From contig NZ_JHXK01000009.1 of assembly GCF_000621745.1 (NCBI RefSeq), positions 124,001 to 188,000 of the forward strand: 64,000 nt of DNA, in the 5' to 3' direction. Under the pieces are notes generated by a model. That model saw nothing but the letters and a program-made list of their open reading frames with translations, made no database searches and was not told the DNA's origin. Source of the stretch: Clostridium beijerinckii HUN142 (GTDB taxonomy: Bacteria > Bacillota > Clostridia > Clostridiales > Clostridiaceae). This document shows positions 44,512-52,140 of this stretch, in pieces (the first letter of the stretch is position 1; each line of letters starts with the position of its first letter). The position numbers and the translations under genes were made by a program.

Positions 44512-44760
44512 TTATTTTACAACAAATATTTCCGAGGAAATACCTTTACCAAAATCATTATGATATATACTTTTCCATCTTAGTGGCTGCTTGTTGCTCC
44601 ACACTTGAGGTAATCTTATAAGTTTTCCTGTTCTTTCTCCGATCTCTATTCCATTTATTCCTATGATTTCTTCCTCAAGCTCCTGAACCCTTATATCTAT
44701 ATCTTGTATATCTGCTAAAATCTCTCTATATCTTCTTACCTTATCTATTGTACTGTTCAT
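44512..44760 (-). pseudogene. Frameshifted phage-type regulatory protein
   Basis: The N-terminal part (MNSTIDKVRRYREILADIQD, VQELEEEIIGINGIEIGERT) looks like small clostridial phage proteins. After ERTGK the frame goes wrong at an A-run. With one more base it would read TYKITSSVEQQAATKMEKYI, the continuation expected for that family, followed by a stop. The gene therefore seems frameshifted and truncated. It is the last piece of the prophage-like block that starts at 47796. Confidence 0.6.
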
Positions 44761-44848
44761 ATTAATCACTCCTAGTTTCTAAATTTCTAAAAATAATTAA
44801 AATCTATTTTGTATATAGATACCCAATTTACAAATTTGTTAAAACATT

Positions 44849-44877
44849 AAGTTTATATCTTCACTAGAAATTATATT
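44849..44877 (-). repeat. Structured dispersed repeat, right-end fragment
   Basis: AAGTTTATATCTTCACTAGAAATTATATT (described in part) matches the right flank and arm of the 29.8 kb copy in inverted orientation, with about three mismatches. The left part is absent. The rest of 44761-45136 holds an inverted repeat (ATTACAATGATA/TATCATGTAAT, near 44965-45000) and no gene. Confidence 0.5.
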
Positions 44878-45136
44878 CTGCTTATATATTCAACATATAT
44901 AGTCAAATGAATTTAGATAAAATAAATAGGGAATTCTGCCGCAATTTTTGTTATTAAAAACCATTACAATGATATATTTATATGTTATCATGTAATTGTA
45001 ATCATTCCCAATTCCTTGTTTGCAGAGTGATATTCATATATATCACTCCTCCTTACTCATTAACCTTCTTACTTACTAATCTTTCAAAAATTCCTTATAT
45101 CTCAACAAAATAGATTCTAATTTAAGCAAGTTTTTT

Positions 45137-45793
45137 CTACAAACTATAAAGTTCAGCTCTAAGCCACTTTAATTTATTCTTTATCAATTCTATTTCTATT
45201 CTTAAATTATCTATTCCATCTAGGCATGTAAAATAAGCATTTTCTGCCACATCTCTTTGAAGTCTTAATTCCGCTACATCTTTATTTCCCTTAACTAATT
45301 CCATTATTAAGGTAGCCGGATATTTATCTTCCCTAAGTTTTAATATTTCTTCTGCTTGTTTTACTTTATATTCTTTCTCTGCCTGTGCCTTTTTAAGCCC
45401 CAAAGTTTTTAATTGTGTATTGCTCCTGTTTAATGCTATGATGCATGTATTTAATCTTTGTATAATTCCTTTTGAATCCATATTATTTCTCTCCTCAACT
45501 TTATTAATTAAAACTTTATTCTTGATATCTTTACTATTTTGGCTTATTTCATTATTTTCATAATCTAATGCATTAACTTCCTTTATGAGCACAAAATCTT
45601 TTTCACACTCTAAATCTTTGGTTCCATTTGCACCGCTATATTCATTTTTCAAAACCTCTCCCCCCATTAACTCAGCACTTTTTTTCTCTAAGATTTTATT
45701 TATCTTATCTCCAAATTCAGCATGTTTTTTAAAAATTATTTTTCCTGGCATATTGCTGCTTTTTAAACATATGCACCAGTGTACATTTGACAT
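45137..45793 (-). CDS. Phage-type coiled-coil protein, possibly two genes joined
   Basis: A 218-aa soluble protein. The last 114 residues (from MDSKGIIQRLNTC, ATG at 45481) are a helical coiled-coil phage protein (KKAQAEKEYKVKQAEEILKL, LRIEIELIKNKLKWL). A strong GAGGAG site lies just before that internal ATG, so this part can be made on its own. The first 104 residues (MSNVHWCICLKSSNMPGKII and a charged region) resemble no family I know and may be a separate gene whose stop was lost. It follows the DnaC-like gene by 4 nt. Confidence 0.6.
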   Translation of the reverse strand: MSNVHWCICLKSSNMPGKIIFKKHAEFGDKINKILEKKSAELMGGEVLKNEYSGANGTKDLECEKDFVLIKEVNALDYENNEISQNSKDIKNKVLINKVEERNNMDSKGIIQRLNTCIIALNRSNTQLKTLGLKKAQAEKEYKVKQAEEILKLREDKYPATLIMELVKGNKDVAELRLQRDVAENAYFTCLDGIDNLRIEIELIKNKLKWLRAELYSL

Positions 45794-45797
45794 ATTC

Positions 45798-46580
45798 TCA
45801 CCTCAGTCTATAATTATTTTCCGTGCCTTGAATTTCAACCATGAAATCCTTAGTCATTTCATATATTCTGCTTCCTATTGCTTCATCAAAATTTAGCAGC
45901 CTTTCAACTGTAAACTCACTCGAGACAATAAGTGGCAGGTGATTAAAATATCTATAATTTATCAGCTCAAACATTATATTTATGTCTGTTTCATTAACTT
46001 TTCCTTTATATAAATCATCAATTAATAGAATTTCGCAGGTTTGATATTTGCTTAAGGTCTTTTTATAATATTCTTTGTCTAGGATATTTTGTTTAAGGCT
46101 TGTAATCACATCTCTATAAGGCATGTAAACAACTTTTATATTATTTTTCAAGAAATTATTTGCAAGAGCTAAGGCAATATGAGTCTTTCCGCTTCCTGAA
46201 TTACCACAAAGTATAATTGAATTTTTCCTATTTGATCTTATCTCATCAAAACTCATATAATAATCTGTTGCAATAAATTTCATTTTTTTAGAAGTTCTTG
46301 ACCATTCTTCAAAATTACTAAATGTCTTTTCTAAATTTTCTGGATTTATCCCACTATTTTTCCATAGCCTTTTGACATTTTCAATCTCTAAGCACGAACA
46401 TGGCGTCATTAGTGGCTGTGCATGAAATTGAGCTTTTATAATATAACCCGTATCTTTGCACTTTTCACATTTAAAATGGCCTGTCTCTTGTACAACCTGC
46501 ACTTGCTTTTGGTTTCCGTTCTGAGATTTTGATATTGAATTTGCTCTCACTTGATCTAATATTCTTTGAAGTGCTTCCAT
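45798..46580 (-). CDS. DnaC-like phage replicative helicase loader
   Basis: A 260-aa AAA+ ATPase. An N-terminal zinc-binding motif (C38-x2-C41, later C61-x-C63) is typical of Gram-positive phage and ICE DnaC/IstB-like loaders. Walker A is GNSGSGKT (126-133) and Walker B ILLIDDL (184-190). In phages such proteins load the replicative helicase at the origin. It is preceded by, and overlaps for 110 nt, a replisome-organizer gene. Its RBS GGAGG lies inside that gene. Confidence 0.88.
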   Translation of the reverse strand: MEALQRILDQVRANSISKSQNGNQKQVQVVQETGHFKCEKCKDTGYIIKAQFHAQPLMTPCSCLEIENVKRLWKNSGINPENLEKTFSNFEEWSRTSKKMKFIATDYYMSFDEIRSNRKNSIILCGNSGSGKTHIALALANNFLKNNIKVVYMPYRDVITSLKQNILDKEYYKKTLSKYQTCEILLIDDLYKGKVNETDINIMFELINYRYFNHLPLIVSSEFTVERLLNFDEAIGSRIYEMTKDFMVEIQGTENNYRLR

Positions 46581-47259
46581 AAATATACTTTTCCTCCTTC
46601 AATGGATATAGTCCCTGCCAACAATTCTCTATGCTGTTTTCTAAAATTTTAATTTGTATTTCCTCATCTTGAGATAAATCTTTTAATTTATTTAGCAATA
46701 TTTTTAGTGCTTTATCTGTTACTGGCTTTTTAATTCTTTCTCTCATTTTTATAAATTCTGATATACTTTCAATTAGCAGCTTATTTTTAGTGAACTCTTC
46801 TATAAATACAGTATTCTTATCATTATTATAATTTTTATTATTCTTGTTAGTTGTTAACTCTTTGCCAGCTGTTTGTGAGATGCTTGTTAATTCACTGTTA
46901 GAATGCCTGCTATTTTTCTCTTGTTTCCCTTGGTAAAGTTCCCAGTTTACTATCTTTATGAGTCTTCCAGTCTTTGTTACCTCCTGTGTTAAAAAATCAT
47001 ATCTCTCAAATTTTTTAAGAGCAGTCCTTACATTTTGAAGTGATATACCATCACCACTTTTTTTAACTATTCCCTCTAATGAAGTTACAAATTGACCTGC
47101 TTCTGCTTTAAATTTTGTTCCTTTCCATTCCCACTCTCTTCTTTCATGATTTGCCATACTTAGAATTGTAATCAATATAACCTTTTGCTCTAAAGTTGAA
47201 TTTAACCAAATAGCTTTTTCAAATAAAACTCTGTGAATCTTAAACCAGCCCTCACTCAT
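46471..47259 (-). CDS. Phage replisome organizer / DnaD-like protein
   Basis: A 262-aa protein. The N-terminal winged-helix part (SEGWFKIHRVLFEKAIWLNS, MANHERREWEWKGTKF, GQFVTSLEGI) is that of phage replication initiators. A low-complexity Asn/Lys linker near 140 precedes a helical C-terminal region (KALKILLNKLKDLSQDEEIQ). The last 36 codons overlap the DnaC-like gene in another frame, unusually long for such pairs, and look unconserved (RSSESKFNIKISERKP), so a frameshift near the end is possible. Confidence 0.8.
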   Translation of the reverse strand: MSEGWFKIHRVLFEKAIWLNSTLEQKVILITILSMANHERREWEWKGTKFKAEAGQFVTSLEGIVKKSGDGISLQNVRTALKKFERYDFLTQEVTKTGRLIKIVNWELYQGKQEKNSRHSNSELTSISQTAGKELTTNKNNKNYNNDKNTVFIEEFTKNKLLIESISEFIKMRERIKKPVTDKALKILLNKLKDLSQDEEIQIKILENSIENCWQGLYPLKEEKYIYGSTSKNIRSSESKFNIKISERKPKASAGCTRDRPF

Positions 47260-47305
47260 CTTATCAACTCCTATATCATCTTATAGCTTTCGTATTCTGT
47301 ATTAA

Positions 47306-47494
47306 TCATCTTACATCTACTTCTCTTCCCTTATCACACATCCAAAAGGAATCATATTCATATGTGGCACATTTTAAACCTTCTAACTCTTCGTTATCTT
47401 CTTCATAATCAAAGCTCTTCAATTCAATAGAATCTGCCCTGCATACTCCATCTTTATAATTTTTACAGGTTCTCCAGTTACACTTAATTAACAA
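47306..47494 (-). CDS. Small Cys-rich phage-type protein
   Basis: A 62-aa protein starting at TTG behind AGGGGG (spacing about 8). Cysteines are spaced as C-x4-C-x6-C early (KCNWRTCKNYKDGVC) with two more later (KCATYEYDSFWMC), a likely small zinc-binding fold of the DUF1540-like kind. It lies between the XRE regulator and the replication genes, so it is probably part of the prophage early operon. Confidence 0.65.
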   Translation of the reverse strand: MLIKCNWRTCKNYKDGVCRADSIELKSFDYEEDNEELEGLKCATYEYDSFWMCDKGREVDVR

Positions 47495-47589
47495 TTTGAA
47501 TTCCCCCTGACATTAAATATCTATCTCAATAGCTTTTGTTTTCTTGCTGTTCTTAATGTGCTCCTAAGTTTTGCTATATCTTTTATTGT

Positions 47590-47796
47590 CTAACCTATTA
47601 TCTTCAAATCCTTAAATATGTCATCTGTTGAACATTTGTAAATATTTGCGAGTCTTTTTATCAGTGCTGGCGATGGTCTTGTCCATCCTTGTTCTAACTT
47701 ATAAAATGTACTTTTACTTATTTTCAATGCTTCTATAACCTCTTCACTATCAAGACCTGAGTTCAATCGTCTTAATCTTATTGGTGTTAATTTCAT
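47590..47796 (-). CDS. XRE-family (Cro/CI-like) regulator
   Basis: A 68-aa single-domain helix-turn-helix protein (LTPIRLRRLNSGLDSEEVIE, ISKSTFYKLEQGWTRPSPAL, LANIYKCSTDDIF). It is the size of phage Cro or excision activators rather than of a full repressor. The ATG at 47796 follows GGGGGAGAAGGT. Three GATAAA/TTTATC sites upstream are likely operators. It probably controls the replication block at 44.5-47.3 kb. Confidence 0.85.
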   Translation of the reverse strand: MKLTPIRLRRLNSGLDSEEVIEALKISKSTFYKLEQGWTRPSPALIKRLANIYKCSTDDIFKDLKIIG

Positions 47797-47855
47797 ACCT
47801 TCTCCCCCATTCAATCGACTTTCTTAATTACTTGTCTGTGTTACTATACTTATAT

Positions 47856-47991
47856 TTTATCAGTTTTCCCGATAAACCCAAAATCCCTTTTTATCGTCAA
47901 TAATGATATTTTTATCAATTATATCAGTCATTCTTATTTTTTCTCTTTTTCCCTTAATCTTCCTAATTAATTTATCAGTATATATGATAAA
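47856..47991. promoter_or_regulatory. Operator cluster upstream of the XRE regulator
   Basis: A 21-bp perfect palindrome spans 47971-47991 (TTTATCA, seven central bases, TGATAAA). A second 21-bp site at 47856-47876 has TTTATC and GATAAA ends. A degenerate third lies near 47888-47915. Equal site length and repeated half-sites suggest binding of the small XRE protein to several operators. The remainder of 47797-48301 shows only the terminator at 48131. Confidence 0.65.
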
Positions 47992-48130
47992 TATGTAAAA
48001 TTAATAAGGGTCAGATATTCTCTATCTCTTATTAATTCTTTAATCATCTTGATTTTTACAAACCTCTTCCACTTAACCATTTATATCATTGTCTTTCAAA
48101 ATTCAGAAGTTTTATACTTTTTAAGCAAAT

Positions 48131-48164
48131 CAAAAAAACAGCCTACATATTTAATGTAAGCTGT
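48131..48164 (-). terminator. Terminator of the MFS transporter gene
   Basis: ACAGCCTACA (48138-48147) pairs with TGTAAGCTGT (48155-48164). On the minus strand it is followed by a run of T. It lies about 140 nt beyond the stop codon. Confidence 0.8.
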
Positions 48165-48301
48165 CAGACTCTATATACTATGAAGGCAATTCATCTCCTT
48201 GCCTTATACAAAATCTCAGGCGACATGGACCTTTTATCATTTTTATATTCCTTACAATCCAAAATGAAGATGGATACTTGCCTAAAAATAAAGTATGTAT
48301 T

Positions 48302-49537
48302 TTATATATTTACATGGGTTCTTTTATATAAAACTGGTATTGCGAATGCTATAAGGAGTATTCCCATAAAAGCAGGTGCTGAATGACCAAGTGATACATA
48401 GATTTGTCCACCAATGATAGGTCCAATCATTCTTGCTAAAGCCTGAATAGATTGACTGCCTCCTTGAATCCTTCCTTGTTCACTGGAATCGACAGACTTA
48501 GAAAGCATCCCATTGAATGAAGGTCCAAAGATTGAATCACCAAAACCGAATATAAACATTCCAATGATAAACAGAGGATAAAATAATAACAAAGCTGATA
48601 GAGCAATAAAAGCATAGCCTATAATCTCAGAAACCATTCCGAGAATTGCTATTTGTTTATCATTAAGTTTTATCAAAAGCTTTGGCATTATAAGACTCTG
48701 TGAAATGATATCTTGAAAGCCCATAATTGAAAACATAAGTCCGATTACTGTAGGCTTCCAGCTAAAAGTATCTATTGTAAATTGTGAAAAAACTGCTTGC
48801 AGAGATCCGTTTGGTATCCAAAGTAAGAATCCTGATATAAGTAACATCTTTATGCTTTTCATAGAAAGTATGCTTGCAAGCTGTGTAAATGGATTTAGTC
48901 TCACAAAAGTGATCTTCTCTAATCTATCTTCATTGTGAAGACTCTCAGGCATAAAAAAGATTCCATAAACAACATTTAGTAAAGTTATTATTGCCCCAAA
49001 ATACATTGGTACAGAATAACCAAACTTAGCAAGTAATCCACCTAAAGTTGGACCAATTACAGTACCTACACCTACAATAGCGCTCACCCATCCAAAGTAT
49101 TTAGTTCTCTGATTACTAGGAATTATATCTGCAAAATATGCGAAAATAGTACTTATGGTCCCACCTGTTATACCATCTATTATGCGCCCGGCAAATAGTA
49201 TCCATAAGGCTCCTCCTATACCAAAGACTACGTACCCGATTGCTGAACCCAAGAGACATACTAAGAGTACTGGACGGCGGCCATATCTATCGCTCAAAGC
49301 GCCAAGACCTGGAGCTGCTAAAAACACACAAACTGCATAAACAGATGTAAGAAGTGTAACAACTATAGCTTGCTCTCCTGGATTGCTTGTATAAGGCTGA
49401 ACTAAGAATGGAACGACTGGTGCTATGATCGTAAAGCCTATTCCACAAAGAAATACAGATATAAGACCGAATATTAAAGCATGTTTATCTATAATTTGTT
49501 CTGAGTTTTGTTCATTATTTGATTTAAATTTGGACAT
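48302..49537 (-). CDS. MFS drug exporter (TetA/DHA1 type)
   Basis: A 411-aa protein with twelve transmembrane helices. The loop 2-3 motif A is GALSDRYGRRPVLLVCLLGS, and FAGRIIDGITGGTISTIFAY is the TetA-like segment. The second half has FIFGFGDSIFGPSFNGMLSK and GRIQGGSQSIQALARMIGPI. It is a proton-driven multidrug or tetracycline exporter, with the substrate not predictable. Upstream, on the same strand, is a flavodoxin-like reductase 190 nt away with its own tightly regulated promoter. Confidence 0.88.
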   Translation of the reverse strand: MSKFKSNNEQNSEQIIDKHALIFGLISVFLCGIGFTIIAPVVPFLVQPYTSNPGEQAIVVTLLTSVYAVCVFLAAPGLGALSDRYGRRPVLLVCLLGSAIGYVVFGIGGALWILFAGRIIDGITGGTISTIFAYFADIIPSNQRTKYFGWVSAIVGVGTVIGPTLGGLLAKFGYSVPMYFGAIITLLNVVYGIFFMPESLHNEDRLEKITFVRLNPFTQLASILSMKSIKMLLISGFLLWIPNGSLQAVFSQFTIDTFSWKPTVIGLMFSIMGFQDIISQSLIMPKLLIKLNDKQIAILGMVSEIIGYAFIALSALLLFYPLFIIGMFIFGFGDSIFGPSFNGMLSKSVDSSEQGRIQGGSQSIQALARMIGPIIGGQIYVSLGHSAPAFMGILLIAFAIPVLYKRTHVNI

Positions 49538-49726
49538 TTAAACCCTCCTATCAATATTTGTTATTTTGTAAAGATTTATGAGTGATGTTGATATAAACTG
49601 AGTGAATCCTACTGCTAATAGTTGTTATTTTGTTTCATTAAGAACTATTATTACCGTGTAACAAATTGGGTATTTTTGACCATCCCTCCAAAATGGAGAA
49701 ATGAGCAAAGATACCTAGTATCCTTA

Positions 49727-50308
49727 TTACTTCGAGATCCCTTCCGAAACAATTGTTTTTCCTACATCTTTTAACATAATGTTAAGATCTTCTCTTTCAT
49801 TTGCTGGTCCATTTCTCAAACCAGTAACAACCGGTACCTCTGTAACATCAAATTCAAGCATCTCAAACATGTGCTTAGTATAATCAATATACGACTTGAA
49901 CAGTTCTGGATCCGGATTTCCCTGATTAAACGTAAGCATTAGCCTTTTTTCAGCTGCGCTTTCTTCCTTAAAATATGGAGAGTATCGTGGAGAGAATCGT
50001 GCAAACATCCTGTCAATGATGATCTTTCCTTGAGCACTCATCTGCATCATATAAATCGGCGAACCGAAAACAATCACATTTGCACGGTCAATTGCATCAT
50101 TAAGTTTTTGCATATCATCTTTGATAACACACCCCTGATCACCTTTATGGCAGGCCCAACATCCTTGACATGGTTTGATATCAAGATTATTGAAATCAAA
50201 GAATTGAGTTTCAGCACCTTGTTCTTTCGCACCTTTGAGTATTTTATTTACTATCCAGGCAGTATTCCCTTCTTTTCGTGAACTAGCACTAATTCCGATT
50301 ACATTCAT
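49727..50308 (-). CDS. Flavodoxin-fold NAD(P)H-dependent reductase
   Basis: A 193-aa FMN-binding protein of the iron-sulfur flavoprotein/azoreductase-like group. Start MNVIGISASSRKEGNTAWIV (FMN phosphate loop), then PCQGCWACHKGDQGCVIKDD (four cysteines, as in [4Fe-4S] flavoproteins of anaerobes) and VFGSPIYMMQMSAQGKIIID. It probably reduces quinones, nitro compounds or oxygen species. ATG 50308 has AAGGAGG. The promoter has two tandem operator palindromes, so expression is induced by some compound, as is common for detoxifying flavoproteins next to drug exporters. Confidence 0.88.
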   Translation of the reverse strand: MNVIGISASSRKEGNTAWIVNKILKGAKEQGAETQFFDFNNLDIKPCQGCWACHKGDQGCVIKDDMQKLNDAIDRANVIVFGSPIYMMQMSAQGKIIIDRMFARFSPRYSPYFKEESAAEKRLMLTFNQGNPDPELFKSYIDYTKHMFEMLEFDVTEVPVVTGLRNGPANEREDLNIMLKDVGKTIVSEGISK

Positions 50309-50397
50309 ACTTTTTCCTCCTTGCATATCTTTTATATCTATAATTTGTTTTGTACTTTCTGATTTCATTTTAAATTCTCCTTTCGTAGCAGATACTT

Positions 50398-50455
50398 TTT
50401 TGTTTACCTCTCAACAAAATCATCTTAACACCATTTTGTTTACCTGTCAACAAAA
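50398..50455 (-). promoter_or_regulatory. Promoter with two tandem operators for the reductase gene
   Basis: TTGACA (50445-50450) and TAAGAT (50422-50427) stand 17 nt apart on the minus strand. Two 22-bp near-palindromes (TTTTGTTTAC, two bases, GT-AACAAAA ends) lie at 50398-50419 and 50434-50455, centres 36 bp apart. One covers the -35, the other the start site. The fit to a TetR/MarR-type repressor is good. Which regulator acts is unknown. Confidence 0.7.
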
Positions 50456-50471
50456 TATCACCAATAAAAAT

Positions 50472-50512
50472 GCAGCCTATTACAAATATTTATAGGCTGC
50501 TTGTTGTTTTAT
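50472..50512 (+). terminator. Hairpin with T-rich tail
   Basis: GCAGCCTAT (50472-50480) pairs perfectly with ATAGGCTGC (50492-50500), followed by TTGTTGTTTTATT. A related stem (CAGCC/GGCTG) closes the MarR gene at 56431. Confidence 0.6.
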
Positions 50513-50567
50513 TATAGATAAACAATTTAAGAATTAAACTTATTAGATGAACATATTTACAAAGTCG

Positions 50568-50805
50568 CTAAAACTTTGAGTTCATATCTGCACTAGAAAT
50601 CATAAATATATTTGTGTAGAAAACATTTGAAAATGAGCTGTTAAAGGTTCTTAGCCGTAGGTTGTTCCATTTTAGCTTGTCAAACTGAAAGTTGGAGCAT
50701 GCTAAAGTGGATGCAACCTGCTGCTTAGAACCTTCAGTGATATTTTCATAGCTTTTCGGAATCAAAATATTTATGATTTCGGCAAGTTATATGCATAAGT
50801 TCCGG
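50568..50805 (-). repeat. Structured dispersed repeat, expanded copy with nested hairpins
   Basis: The same 14-bp basal arms as at 29.8 kb occur here in inverted orientation: GAAATCATAAATAT (50596-50609) and ATATTTATGATTTC (50767-50780). Between them lies a 157-nt insert-like domain with nested complementarities: AAGGTTCTTAGC (50644-50655) with GCTTAGAACCTT (50723-50734), AGGTTG (50659-50664) with CAACCT (50714-50719), and CCATTTTAGC (50667-50676) with GCTAAAGTGG (50701-50710). This predicts a long branched stem. It begins 3-4 nt after the YibE/F stop codon. It is non-coding as far as I can see; a 65-codon frame through it is an accident of the fold. Confidence 0.8.
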
Positions 50806-50808
50806 TAT

Positions 50809-52029
50809 CTAAAGTGCATTAGAACTAGTTTCTTGTTCTTTAACGGAACTTTGCTTTCCTTGAAGCAGTTTTGCTGCAATAGCCGATACAATTGGAACTG
50901 TAAGTATAACTGCTAAGCTCCCGCAAACAGCATTAAGAATATCAATTGCAACACCATTTGAGTTAATCAATTGCCTAAACTGTACTTGATAAGAGTACAT
51001 TAAAATAAAAGAGAAAATGGATTCACCTAAGAACGCTAAAATAAGAGTATTACTCATAGTCCCCATCATATCTCGTCCAATATTCATACCTGAACTGAAT
51101 AATTCACTGAAGGAAGCCTCCTGATTTTGCTTCTTTAGTTCATTGATTGAGGTAGCAATAGAAATAGCAATATCCATTACAGCTCCAAGTGAAGCAATAA
51201 TGATACCTGTAAATAAAAGGTCTTTCACCTGCAGCTTGCTTTGTCCAGCAATGTTAAGCAATGCATCTGTATCTGAAGATGTATAACCAGATATACCTAG
51301 AATCCTACTAAAAATAAGCATAATTACAACTGATACAACAACACCTGCCACTGTTCCTAATACAGCGGACAAAGTTTTTCTGTCAAAGCCGCCTACTAGA
51401 AAGAGGGTTACGCAAGAAGTTACAATGACAAGCAATATAGTTGCCAAGACATCAGACACACCCATGAAAAGTAATGGAACAAAAATAAATAATACCGTGG
51501 TCAAGGTAAATATTATCCCTAGAACAGAATGAAAACCACGCCATCCACCTACTAAGCAGATTGCTCCAATAAAAAGGCCTATAAGTACAAGTAAAGGAAC
51601 AACACGATATGGTGCAAACATATAAACATTTACGTATGATTTATCATCAGTAGATGTATTAACAGACACCACAATATCCTGTCCATTATGAAGAATAAAA
51701 TTAGTATCATAATTAAGGGCATTATTAACCTTAAAAGTCTGTCCTTTATATTGCCCACTTTCTATAAGTACATCTACAATCTGTCTTCCAATGTAAAGCC
51801 CAGAAAACCCTGATGAATTTATTATCTGCTCATCAATTGAGAGAACCTTACCCTTTTCATAATGTACTTCTCCACCAGCTCCTGAACTAAATGGATTATA
51901 AATAGGCGTATGTGAGCTAAAAAGTATAGCCAGTATAATGTAAACAGACAAAATGGCAATAGATCCAATAATTTTGCCCCCTATCTTAATAGATGAAATC
52001 CAACCTAATTTTATATTCATAATATTCAT
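50809..52029 (-). CDS. YibE/F-family membrane protein
   Basis: A 406-aa protein with an N-terminal helix (about 17-38), an extracytoplasmic beta-rich domain (about 50-145, GLYIGRQIVDVLIESGQYKG), then about seven helices with the family landmarks GFHSVLGIIFTLTTVLFIFVP, LVGGFDRKTLSAVLGTVAGV, GAVMDIAISIATSINEL and GMNIGRDMMGTMSNTLILAF, cited as separate blocks. Function is unproven. YibE/F proteins are candidate transporters. The gene is 110 nt downstream of a secreted metallophosphoesterase and may be co-transcribed with it. Confidence 0.88.
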   Translation of the reverse strand: MNIMNIKLGWISSIKIGGKIIGSIAILSVYIILAILFSSHTPIYNPFSSGAGGEVHYEKGKVLSIDEQIINSSGFSGLYIGRQIVDVLIESGQYKGQTFKVNNALNYDTNFILHNGQDIVVSVNTSTDDKSYVNVYMFAPYRVVPLLVLIGLFIGAICLVGGWRGFHSVLGIIFTLTTVLFIFVPLLFMGVSDVLATILLVIVTSCVTLFLVGGFDRKTLSAVLGTVAGVVVSVVIMLIFSRILGISGYTSSDTDALLNIAGQSKLQVKDLLFTGIIIASLGAVMDIAISIATSINELKKQNQEASFSELFSSGMNIGRDMMGTMSNTLILAFLGESIFSFILMYSYQVQFRQLINSNGVAIDILNAVCGSLAVILTVPIVSAIAAKLLQGKQSSVKEQETSSNAL

Positions 52030-52140
52030 GCTATTCTCCTACTTCTATACTGCCTTATAAAAAGCAGTTTAATTTTATATGACAAACAGTCCAGTCAATA
52101 TAAACTGAACTTTTGTCTTTTACTAAGTTATGCTTATTTA

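Noticed and set aside
44940-45020. GGGAATTCTG near 44930 and CCCAATTCC near 45008 as att-like inverted sites
   Set aside because: The match is short and imperfect, and no integrase or duplicated core was found.
50568-50765. 65-codon minus-strand frame inside the structured element
   Set aside because: It follows the arms of nested inverted repeats, has no ribosome binding site and no family likeness; the fold explains the open frame.
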